Source: Deltaproteobacteria bacterium
GTDB lineage: Bacteria; Desulfobacterota; Desulfobacteria; Desulfobacterales; Desulfatibacillaceae
Direction of reading: 5' to 3'
DNA: 10,811 nt
NCBI GenBank assembly: GCA_019308705.1
Contig: JAFDHW010000044.1
Location: forward strand, 1 to 10,811
The position numbers and the translations under genes are program-made. Numbering within the stretch: position 1 is the stretch's first letter; every line of letters starts with the position of its first letter. The notes beneath the pieces are model-generated. The model had not been told where the DNA came from. It did no database searches and worked only from the letters and a program-made list of their open reading frames with translations. Positions 5,785 through 10,811 of this stretch are shown here, in pieces.

Positions 5785-7449
5785 ATGGGAGTGAAAATCG
5801 CCGTATTGGCGGGGTATTTTCTGCTGGTGCTGGTGGTGGGGTTTCTGGCCCGCACCCGCTGGAGCGCAAGCCCGGAGACGTATTTTCTGGCGGACCGCAA
5901 GTTCGGCACCCTGGTGCTTTTGGCCACCATGGCGGCCACCAACTTTTCCGCGTTCACCGTGTTCGGCACCTCGGGCGCGGGCTACCGCGACGGCTACGCC
6001 TTCTTTCCCATCATGGGCTTTGGCACGGGGTTCATGGCGCTGAGCTTCTGGCTCTTGGGCCGAAAGATCTGGCGGGCGGGCCGCGAGTCCGGCTCCGTGA
6101 CCCCGCCGGAACTCATCCGTCACATCTACAAAAGCCAGCCCCTGTCCACGCTGTTCTGCGTGGTGATGATCGTGTTCACCATCCCCTACCTGGCCCTGCA
6201 GCCCATGGCCGCGGGCTACGCCCTGGAGGAGCTCATCGGGCTTCCCTACTTCGGCGGGGCGGCCATCATCACGGGCATCATCTGCCTGTACACCATCCGG
6301 GGAGGCCTGCGCGCCGTGGCCTGGACAGACCTTTTCCAGGGCGTGCTCATGCTGGTGCTGCTACTGGCCTCCCTGCTCCTGGTGACCGGGTACCACGGCG
6401 GGTTTTTGGCCGCCCACCAGAAAGCGCTGGCCGCGGAACCGGGGCTTTTCTCCCGCCCCGGCCCGCGGGGGTTCTACACCCCGGCCATCTGGTTCTCCTT
6501 CATGATGCTCTGGTTCTTCTGCGACCCCATGTTCCCCCAGCTGTTCCAGCGGTTCTTCTCCGCCAAGAGCGAGCGCACCATCGGCAGGATGATGCTGTTT
6601 TACCCGCTCATCTGCACGGTGGTGTTCTTCATGCCCATCGCCATCGGCGTGCTGGGGCACCTGTCCTTCCCGGACCTTGCCGGCAAGGAGGCGGACCGCA
6701 TCCTGCCCATGATGATCACCCTGGTCTCCGGAGACGCCATGGCGGCGCTGGTCATGGCCTGCGGCCTGGCGGCGCTCATGAGCACCATGGACTCCCAGTT
6801 GCTCACCCTCTCCTCCCTGTTCACCCGGGACATCCTGCCCCTGGCTTCCCGGCGGACCGAGCACCCGCCATACCTGGGGCGGCTTTTCGTCATCCTCCTG
6901 GCCCTGTGCGGCCTTGGCCTGGCCTACCTGCAACCGGACACCATCCTCAACATCGCCACACAAACCTTCACCGGTCTCACGGTCCTATTCCCCACCGTGT
7001 TTTTCGGGTTGTATCTCAAAAAAGTCCACGCCCGGGCCGCCATGGCCTCCATCCTCGCCGGGGAGGGGGCCCTGGTGGCCGCCACCCTGGGGTATCTGCC
7101 CACCTTCGGGTTCCTTCCCGTGGTGCCCGTCCTGGCCATCACCATCGCCGTGTACGCGGGCCTGCACCTGGCCCTGGAAGCAAAGACGCGCGGATTCGCC
7201 TGGACCGCGGACGTGGCCTCCGCGCCCTGGGTGCGCATCGCCGCCCTGTTCGCGCTGTTTCTTCTGTCCATGGACCTGTGGGCCTGGGGAAAGACCGGCC
7301 CCGTGAAGGCGGGCCTGCCCCTGTGGATCGGCTACTTCGTGGCGCTTTCCGCCGTCCAGACCTGGCTCATGGCGGGGCTCATCCGGCCGCGCAAGGAGGC
7401 GATGGCGGAAACCGGAAAGAAAGAAAGGCTCACGGGGAAAGCGGCGTGA
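5785..7449 (+). CDS. Sodium:solute symporter (SSS family)
   Basis: A 554-residue, highly hydrophobic inner-membrane protein with about 13 membrane segments, the usual size for the SSS family (PutP/PanF/SGLT relatives), which couple solute uptake to sodium entry. The family signature is at 173-186 (GGLRAVAWTDLFQG). Other typical phrases are TYFLADRKFG, ATNFSAFTVFGTSGAGYRDG near the N-terminus and GLAALMSTMDSQLLTLSSLFTRDI in the later helices. The ATG at 5785 is preceded by GGGGAGGAG (5772-5780). The last 25 residues are charged and cytoplasmic. The substrate cannot be read from the sequence or from its neighbours. It converges on the FAH-family gene with only six bases between stop codons and no room for a separate terminator. 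Confidence 0.93.
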   Translation: MGVKIAVLAGYFLLVLVVGFLARTRWSASPETYFLADRKFGTLVLLATMAATNFSAFTVFGTSGAGYRDGYAFFPIMGFGTGFMALSFWLLGRKIWRAGRESGSVTPPELIRHIYKSQPLSTLFCVVMIVFTIPYLALQPMAAGYALEELIGLPYFGGAAIITGIICLYTIRGGLRAVAWTDLFQGVLMLVLLLASLLLVTGYHGGFLAAHQKALAAEPGLFSRPGPRGFYTPAIWFSFMMLWFFCDPMFPQLFQRFFSAKSERTIGRMMLFYPLICTVVFFMPIAIGVLGHLSFPDLAGKEADRILPMMITLVSGDAMAALVMACGLAALMSTMDSQLLTLSSLFTRDILPLASRRTEHPPYLGRLFVILLALCGLGLAYLQPDTILNIATQTFTGLTVLFPTVFFGLYLKKVHARAAMASILAGEGALVAATLGYLPTFGFLPVVPVLAITIAVYAGLHLALEAKTRGFAWTADVASAPWVRIAALFALFLLSMDLWAWGKTGPVKAGLPLWIGYFVALSAVQTWLMAGLIRPRKEAMAETGKKERLTGKAA

Positions 7450-7455
7450 AAAAAA

Positions 7456-8286
7456 TCACCCCCGCACCCGGTTGCGCAGGGTGCCCAGGCCGGAGATGAA
7501 GCATTCCACCAGGTCGCCGGGAGACAAGGTGACGGGCGGGTCGCGGAAGATGCCCACCCCCGCGGGGGTGCCGGTGGAGACGAGGTCTCCCGGGGCCAGG
7601 GTGATGTCGCGGCTTATGAACTCGATGATGGAGGGCACGTCAAAGAGCATGTCCGCGGTGGTGCCGTGCTGCATGAGCCTTCCATTGACCCGGGTCTTCA
7701 AGGTGAGGGAGGCCAAGTCCACCTCGTCCGGGGTGGCCAGCACCGGCCCCAGGGGCGCGAAGGTGTCAAAGGACTTGCCCCGGAACCACTGGCCGTCGCC
7801 GAACTGGGCCTCGCGGCCGGAAACGTCGTTCATCACGCAAAACCCGGCCACACGGGACAAGGCTTCCTCGCGGGAGATGCCCTTGCCGCCGCGGCCCATG
7901 ACCACGCAAAGCTCCACCTCCCAGTCCACCCGGCCGGAACTCTTGGGCAGCAGGATGTCGTCCTCGGGGCCGTTTAGCGTGTTGGGCGTCTTGCAGAAAA
8001 GAAGCGGCCGTTCGGGCACGTCCATGTTGCCCTCCTTGGCGTGGTCCGCGTAGTTCTTGCCCAGGCAGATGATCTTCTCCGGCCGCGTGACGGGCGGCCC
8101 CAGCCGCTGGGAGAGGATCTCGCCTTTTGCGTCCACCTCCCGGGCCTTTTCCAGCCACCCCCCGGCAAAGAACTCCGGCCCGATGTCCGGCACCCCGGGC
8201 AGATGCGAAGCCAGGTCCACCACCCGCGACCCTTTCAAAATGCCGGGCCGCTCCTTGCCTTTCTCTCCGTATCGAACCAAATACAT
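7456..8286 (-). CDS. Fumarylacetoacetate hydrolase (FAH) family protein
   Basis: 276 residues from the ATG at 8286, chosen over a TTG two codons upstream because MYLVRYGEKG is a normal family start and GGGAG lies about seven bases before it. The FAH fold is shown by KIICLGKNYADHAKE (71-85), the metal ligands E123 and E125 in DWEVELCVVMG and D154 in VMNDVSGREAQ, K171 in WFRGKSFDTFAPLGP, and STGTPAGVG (237-245). Members act on 2-oxo or beta-diketo acids: fumarylpyruvate or acylpyruvate hydrolysis, isomerisation of 2-hydroxyhepta-2,4-dienedioate, or oxaloacetate decarboxylation or tautomerisation. Nothing nearby points to aromatic degradation, so a general acylpyruvase or oxaloacetate-related role is as likely. 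It is the last gene of the minus-strand set. Confidence 0.93.
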   Translation of the reverse strand: MYLVRYGEKGKERPGILKGSRVVDLASHLPGVPDIGPEFFAGGWLEKAREVDAKGEILSQRLGPPVTRPEKIICLGKNYADHAKEGNMDVPERPLLFCKTPNTLNGPEDDILLPKSSGRVDWEVELCVVMGRGGKGISREEALSRVAGFCVMNDVSGREAQFGDGQWFRGKSFDTFAPLGPVLATPDEVDLASLTLKTRVNGRLMQHGTTADMLFDVPSIIEFISRDITLAPGDLVSTGTPAGVGIFRDPPVTLSPGDLVECFISGLGTLRNRVRG

Positions 8287-8306
8287 CCCCAAGCTCCCAT
8301 CGCCGG

Positions 8307-8329
8307 TGCGGGGGATTTTTCCCCACGCA
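8307..8329 (-). other. Hairpin between trmJ and the FAH-family gene
   Basis: TGCGGGGG (8307-8314) and CCCCACGCA (8321-8329) form a near-perfect stem around ATTTTT. On the minus strand it lies between the trmJ stop (8349) and the FAH-family start (8286). There is no T tract after it in the minus direction, so it is more likely a weak processing or attenuation structure than a full terminator. Confidence 0.35.
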
Positions 8330-8348
8330 GTTTCCCTTCTGCAAGCTC

Positions 8349-9110
8349 TTATTCTTTTTGTCCCTCTCCGGCGGCTTCCTTTTCCTTCCCCATGTACCAG
8401 TTCATTTGGCGGCAGAAGCCGAGGATGACCTTGACTTCACGCGCGGTGAGGGGGAGGCGGTTGAAGAACCGGCGGATATTGTCCATCCAGTGGTCGGGAT
8501 TGTCTTTTTGGATGTAGCCGATTTCCGTGAGGATGCCGGCCAAGTTCGCATACATGCGGTCCAGCTCGTGGCGGCAGGCCAGCCGGGGGACAAAGGGCGC
8601 GGGCATTTGCAGGGTGGTGCGGGAGAGTTCCCAGCAGACCAAAAGCACGGCCTGGGCCAGGTTGAGCGAGGACATGTCCCGCGTGGGGATGGTGAGAAGG
8701 GCGTGGCACACCCGCAGTTCGTCGTTGGTGAGCCCGCGGTCCTCGGGGCCGAAGAGGATGGCCACGTCGTTTCTCTGGGAGATGGGCGCCAAGTGTTCTG
8801 CCAGCCGGGCCGGGTCCATGAAGGGGTTTTTTCTGTGCCCGCCGCGGCGGGCGGTGGTGCCCACCACGTAGGTGAAGGGCGCAAGCGCGGTCGCAAGGTC
8901 CGGCGCCGGTTCAAGATTTCTCACCAGGCCGAGGGCCCCCTTGGTGGCGGTCATGGCCGCGCGGTTGGGGTCCCAGTTTTCCGGGTCCACCACGATGAGG
9001 CGGGAAAACCCCATGTTCTTCATGGCCCGGGCCGCGGACCCCACGTTTTCGGAAATCCGCGGCCGGTTAAGGACCACGGCCACGTTGTCCAGGTTTATGC
9101 CCTGGGTCAT
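8349..9110 (-). CDS. trmJ: tRNA (cytidine/uridine-2'-O-)-methyltransferase TrmJ
   Basis: 253 residues, the size of TrmJ, a SPOUT-class enzyme that 2'-O-methylates position 32 of several tRNAs using S-adenosylmethionine. The three SPOUT motifs are present in order: [17 protein letters not shown] (19-35), [14 protein letters not shown] (119-132) and [25 protein letters not shown] (138-162), which make the trefoil-knot cofactor site. Residues 165-253 form the usual C-terminal extension ([18 protein letters not shown]). The ATG overlaps the ndk stop codon by four bases (ATGA on the minus strand), so the two are probably translated together. The charged tail ([13 protein letters not shown]) is unremarkable. 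TrmJ is preferred over other TrmH-like enzymes because of motif spacing and the C-terminal part. Confidence 0.92.
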   Translation of the reverse strand: MTQGINLDNVAVVLNRPRISENVGSAARAMKNMGFSRLIVVDPENWDPNRAAMTATKGALGLVRNLEPAPDLATALAPFTYVVGTTARRGGHRKNPFMDPARLAEHLAPISQRNDVAILFGPEDRGLTNDELRVCHALLTIPTRDMSSLNLAQAVLLVCWELSRTTLQMPAPFVPRLACRHELDRMYANLAGILTEIGYIQKDNPDHWMDNIRRFFNRLPLTAREVKVILGFCRQMNWYMGKEKEAAGEGQKE

Positions 9111-9529
9111 AGGGCCAGAAGCTCGTAGGGGGAGAAGAAGAAGGCGATCTCCTTTTCCGCGGTTTCCGGCGCGTCGGACCCGTGGACGGCGTTCCTTTCC
9201 TTGTTCTCGGCAAAATCCGCGCGCAGGGTGCCTTCGGCGGCCTCGGCCGGGTCGGTGGCGCCCATGAGTTCGCGGTTCTTGGCGATGGCGTCCTCCGCCT
9301 CCAGGATCATGGGAATGCAGGGACCGGAGGTCATGAACGCGGTGAGGCTGCCGAAAAAGGGGCGCTGTTTGTGCACTTCGTAGAAGCCTTCGGCCTGGGC
9401 CTGGTTCAGCCGGACCATTTTCATGGCCAGGATGCGGAACCCGGCCTTTTCGTAGCGTGCGATGATGGCGCCGGCCTTGCCCGCGGCGACGGCGTCGGGC
9501 TTTATGATGGCAAGGGTCTTCTGGAGCAT
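9107..9529 (-). CDS. ndk: Nucleoside diphosphate kinase
   Basis: 140 residues, full length for bacterial Ndk, which transfers phosphate between nucleoside tri- and diphosphates through a phosphohistidine. Visible features are [10 protein letters not shown] (5-14, with K10), the active-site histidine H116 in [22 protein letters not shown]86 in [13 protein letters not shown] and R103 in GTLRADFA. The ATG is preceded on the minus strand by GAGGTAA at a good distance. It is the first gene of the ndk - trmJ - FAH-family set. Confidence 0.97.
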   Translation of the reverse strand: MLQKTLAIIKPDAVAAGKAGAIIARYEKAGFRILAMKMVRLNQAQAEGFYEVHKQRPFFGSLTAFMTSGPCIPMILEAEDAIAKNRELMGATDPAEAAEGTLRADFAENKERNAVHGSDAPETAEKEIAFFFSPYELLAL

Positions 9530-9593
9530 GGTTTACCTCGGCTGCTTGGAGTTTTTCGATTCTGAACCCGTGGGTTTGCTCTCGCCAGGCACC

Positions 9594-9622
9594 GCATTAA
9601 CGGAAGCCCGGCCCAAAGTCAA
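9594..9622 (-). promoter_or_regulatory. Weak candidate promoter for ndk
   Basis: On the minus strand TTGACT (9622-9617) is followed after 17 bases by TAATGC (9599-9594). The -35 is good and the -10 poor. It would give a leader of about 60 bases before ndk. An inverted repeat (9607-9640) overlaps it. Confidence 0.3.
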
Positions 9623-9640
9623 CCGCGCAAAAGGGCCGGG
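9607..9640. repeat. Inverted repeat between divergent ndk and macro-domain genes
   Basis: CCCGGCCC (9607-9614) and GGGCCGGG (9633-9640) are perfect complements around an 18-base centre containing the candidate ndk -35. There is no T tract on either side, so an operator or a structure separating the divergent genes is likelier than a terminator. Confidence 0.4.
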
Positions 9641-9652
9641 TCCCCGGAATCG

Positions 9653-9681
9653 TTGACAATACCCGCCGATGCGAATACAAC
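9653..9681 (+). promoter_or_regulatory. Sigma-70 promoter of the macro-domain gene
   Basis: Consensus TTGACA (9653-9658), a 17-base spacer and TACAAC (9676-9681). The expected start of transcription, six to seven bases after the -10, falls on the ATG at 9688. Confidence 0.55.
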
Positions 9682-9687
9682 GGAGCC

Positions 9688-10242
9688 ATGGGAAGCGGTG
9701 CGGAAAAATCCGACGTGCTAAAGCGCGTGGAAGCGGTGTCCGGGGACATTACCCGGCTCGCCGTGGACGCCATCGTGAACGCGGCCAACGAGAGCCTGTT
9801 GGGCGGCGGGGGCGTGGACGGGGCCATCCACCGGGCCGCGGGTCCGGAACTGTTGGCCGAGTGCCGCACCCTGGGCGGCTGCCCCACGGGCGAGGCCCGC
9901 ATCACCCGCGGCTACAACCTGCCCGCCCGCCACGTGATCCACACCGTGGGGCCCGTATACAGGGGCAGGCCGGAGGACGAAAAACTTCTTTCTTCCTGTT
10001 ACCGAAACAGCCTTGCCCTGGCCGCGGAAGCCGGTTGCCGCACCGTGGCCTTTCCCGCGGTATCCTGCGGCGTGTACGGCTACCCGCTGGAGGAAGCCTG
10101 CAAGGTGGCGGTTTCCGAGGTGCTGGAATTCCTGGAGACAAACCCCTTGCCGGAAAAGGTTCTCTTTGTTTTGTTTTCCGAAGACGCCCTTGCGGTGTAC
10201 CAGGACCGGCTGAAGCGACTTTCGGCCGGGCAAGGAAGTTGA
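9688..10242 (+). CDS. Macro-domain protein, probable O-acetyl-ADP-ribose deacetylase / ADP-ribosyl hydrolase
   Basis: 184 residues from ATG 9688, a single MacroD/YmdB-type macro domain that binds ADP-ribose and typically hydrolyses O-acetyl-ADP-ribose or removes ADP-ribose from acidic side chains. Motifs: [17 protein letters not shown] (18-34), [16 protein letters not shown] (37-52, with D44), [25 protein letters not shown] (65-89) and [15 protein letters not shown] (123-137). The start is uncertain. GGAG at 9682-9685 is only two bases from the ATG, and the promoter predicts a leaderless message. A GTG at 9715 would give [13 protein letters not shown], which looks more like the usual family N-terminus. 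It is divergent from ndk and precedes the selenoprotein gene, which has its own promoter. Confidence 0.93.
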   Translation: MGSGAEKSDVLKRVEAVSGDITRLAVDAIVNAANESLLGGGGVDGAIHRAAGPELLAECRTLGGCPTGEARITRGYNLPARHVIHTVGPVYRGRPEDEKLLSSCYRNSLALAAEAGCRTVAFPAVSCGVYGYPLEEACKVAVSEVLEFLETNPLPEKVLFVLFSEDALAVYQDRLKRLSAGQGS

Positions 10243-10267
10243 CAAAGGAAACTATCGCCTCTATGTT
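10239..10267 (+). promoter_or_regulatory. Sigma-70 promoter overlapping the macro-domain stop, for the HesB-like selenoprotein
   Basis: Consensus TTGACA (10239-10244) includes the macro-domain stop codon; after 17 bases comes TATGTT (10262-10267). The start would be near 10274, giving a leader of about 78 bases that opens with the hairpin at 10274-10294. Confidence 0.5.
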
Positions 10268-10273
10268 CGTGCA

Positions 10274-10304
10274 GGGAAGGGCGATTTCCTTCCCGTTTTA
10301 TTTT
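10274..10304 (+). terminator. Probable terminator of the macro-domain gene
   Basis: GGGAAGG (10274-10280) pairs with CCTTCCC (10288-10294) around a seven-base loop and is followed by GTTTTATTTT (10295-10304). It is 32 bases after the macro-domain stop. It also coincides with the predicted 5' end of the selenoprotein message, so it could instead act as a 5' structure there. Confidence 0.6.
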
Positions 10305-10351
10305 CTTTCAGCCCGAAAAGCACAGTGCGTCGAGCGACCAAGGAGGAAGTC

Positions 10352-10669
10352 ATGTTCGAAGTGACCGAAGCCGCCCAGAAAAAACTGGCGGAGTATTTTG
10401 AAAGGCAGGAAAAAAGCCCCATCAGGGTCTTCTTGAACCCCGGCGGTTGAGGGGGCCCTTCGCTTGCTCTGGCTCTGGATGAGCCGAGGGACACGGACGA
10501 GGTGTTCAAGGAAGACGGACTGACCTTCCTGGTGGACAAGAAATTTCTGGAAGAGGCCAAGCCCATCAAGGTGGATTTCGGCATGATGGGGTTCCGCATC
10601 GAATCCAGCCTGAATCTCGGCGGCGGCAAGGACGCCTGCAGTTCCTGCGGTTCGGGATCCTGCGGATAG
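10352..10669 (+). CDS. HesB/IscA-like selenoprotein (UGA read as selenocysteine)
   Basis: 105 residues if the in-frame UGA at 10448-10450 encodes selenocysteine at position 33. The ATG is preceded by AGGAGG (10341-10346). The product starts MFEVTEAAQKKLAEYF, has LNPGG-Sec-GGPSLALALDEP around the special residue, then GLTFLVDKKFLEEAKPIKVDFG, and ends in a Cys-rich tail (C96, C99, C104). This follows the IscA/HesB fold, with Sec at the first conserved Cys of iron-sulfur carriers (GGCSG in typical members) and a divergent tail in place of the usual CGCG. A HesB-like selenoprotein family is established in anaerobic bacteria (I recall TIGR01911). The role is probably in iron-sulfur or selenium redox handling, not proven. 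Reading frame and similarity continue seamlessly past the UGA, so it is not a pseudogene. A standard gene call would split or miss it. Confidence 0.9.
10448..10490 (+). promoter_or_regulatory. Selenocysteine UGA and bacterial SECIS-like hairpin
   Basis: Downstream of the UGA (10448-10450), GGCTC (10471-10475) pairs with GAGCC (10481-10485) around the five-base loop TGGAT. A lower stem forms from CCCTT (10456-10460) with GAGGG (10486-10490), leaving an unpaired stretch on the 5' side. The apical loop begins 25 bases after the UGA and has G at its second position, in line with the known requirements for SelB-binding bacterial SECIS elements. Confidence 0.75.
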
Positions 10670-10697
10670 GCCAAGCCGAACATAAGGAATCGAGTAG

Positions 10698-10724
10698 GGG
10701 GGGCGGGTTGCCCCGCCCCCCTTT
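10698..10724 (+). terminator. GC-rich terminator after the selenoprotein gene
   Basis: GGGGGGCGGG (10698-10707) pairs perfectly with CCCGCCCCCC (10712-10721) around TTGC, followed by TTT. The stem is very strong but the T tract is short. It lies about 30 bases after the selenoprotein stop. Confidence 0.6.
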
Positions 10725-10728
10725 CCCA

Positions 10729-10811
10729 CCACCGTACGTACGGTTCCGTATACGGCGGTTCGTGTTGAATGTTGAAGTTGCCGGTGCTGATCAAGCAGCG
10801 CCACGAGTCCA
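10729..10811. repeat. Nested palindromes at the right edge, possibly the end of a group II intron-type element
   Basis: ACCGTACGTACGGT (10731-10744) and CCGTATACGG (10746-10755) are perfect palindromes side by side, and the two also pair with each other to form one longer imperfect hairpin ending in GGCGG. From memory, closely similar sequence is common near group II intron reverse transcriptase genes, and its minus-strand translation (EPPYTEPYVRWWERG) resembles a tail often seen in predicted proteins there. The rest, to 10811, shows no gene. If correct, the element extends beyond the window. Confidence 0.35.

Noticed and set aside
10448..10450. UGA as a nonsense mutation making the HesB-like gene a pseudogene
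   Set aside because: The frame is intact before and after, the codon sits at the conserved Cys position, and a SECIS-like hairpin follows at the right distance.
10261..10804. Minus-strand frames opposite the selenoprotein gene
   Set aside because: They are antisense to the selenoprotein gene, which has a good ribosome-binding site and family similarity. Only their first residues, from the right-edge palindromes, are of interest, as a possible mobile-element signature.
1..10811. CRISPR array, tRNA or rRNA genes
   Set aside because: I looked for regularly spaced repeats, cloverleaf structures and conserved rRNA segments in the non-coding gaps and saw none.

Overview
The window reads as a GC-rich bacterial chromosome, most likely a sulfate-reducing member of the Desulfobacterota (former Deltaproteobacteria). 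That assignment is inference. It rests on the high GC of the coding regions, an in-frame UGA-containing HesB/IscA-type selenoprotein gene, and a gene fusing an RnfB-like iron-sulfur module to a GltD/NfnB-like flavoprotein. I see ten protein-coding genes, nine intact in the standard code and one (10352-10669) that reads through only if UGA is selenocysteine.

Left part, + strand: an AT-rich leader with a promoter and two inverted copies of a short motif precedes orn (oligoribonuclease), which overlaps a TraB-family membrane protein gene by four bases. After a promoter-bearing gap comes the 699-residue RnfB-GltD fusion, closed by a strong intrinsic terminator. Next is an outer-membrane beta-barrel gene that aligns by eye along its length with omptin proteases but lacks their catalytic dyad.

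Middle: the 445-base gap after the barrel gene is structured. It holds a MITE-like element of about 200 bp (perfect 19-bp inverted repeats inside an 11-bp direct repeat), then a TTGACA-type promoter only about 70 bases upstream of a textbook terminator, which together define a candidate small RNA or attenuated leader. A sodium:solute symporter gene follows.

Right part: the symporter converges on a minus-strand set, ndk - trmJ - fumarylacetoacetate-hydrolase-family gene, with ndk and trmJ overlapping by four bases. Divergent from ndk is a macro-domain gene whose promoter places the transcript start at its ATG, so it may be leaderless. A further promoter sits on the macro-domain stop codon and precedes the HesB-like selenoprotein gene, whose UGA at 10448-10450 is followed by a bacterial SECIS-like hairpin. 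A GC-rich terminator follows, and the window ends in a run of palindromes that resembles sequence associated with group II introns, suggesting a mobile element may begin just beyond the right edge.

Functionally this is mostly housekeeping (RNA turnover, tRNA methylation, nucleotide balance, ADP-ribose chemistry) mixed with redox and iron-sulfur functions typical of anaerobes. I found no defence system, CRISPR array, tRNA or rRNA. The most noteworthy items are the selenoprotein that a standard gene caller would miss, the catalytically altered omptin-like barrel, the MITE-like element and the short promoter-terminator unit.
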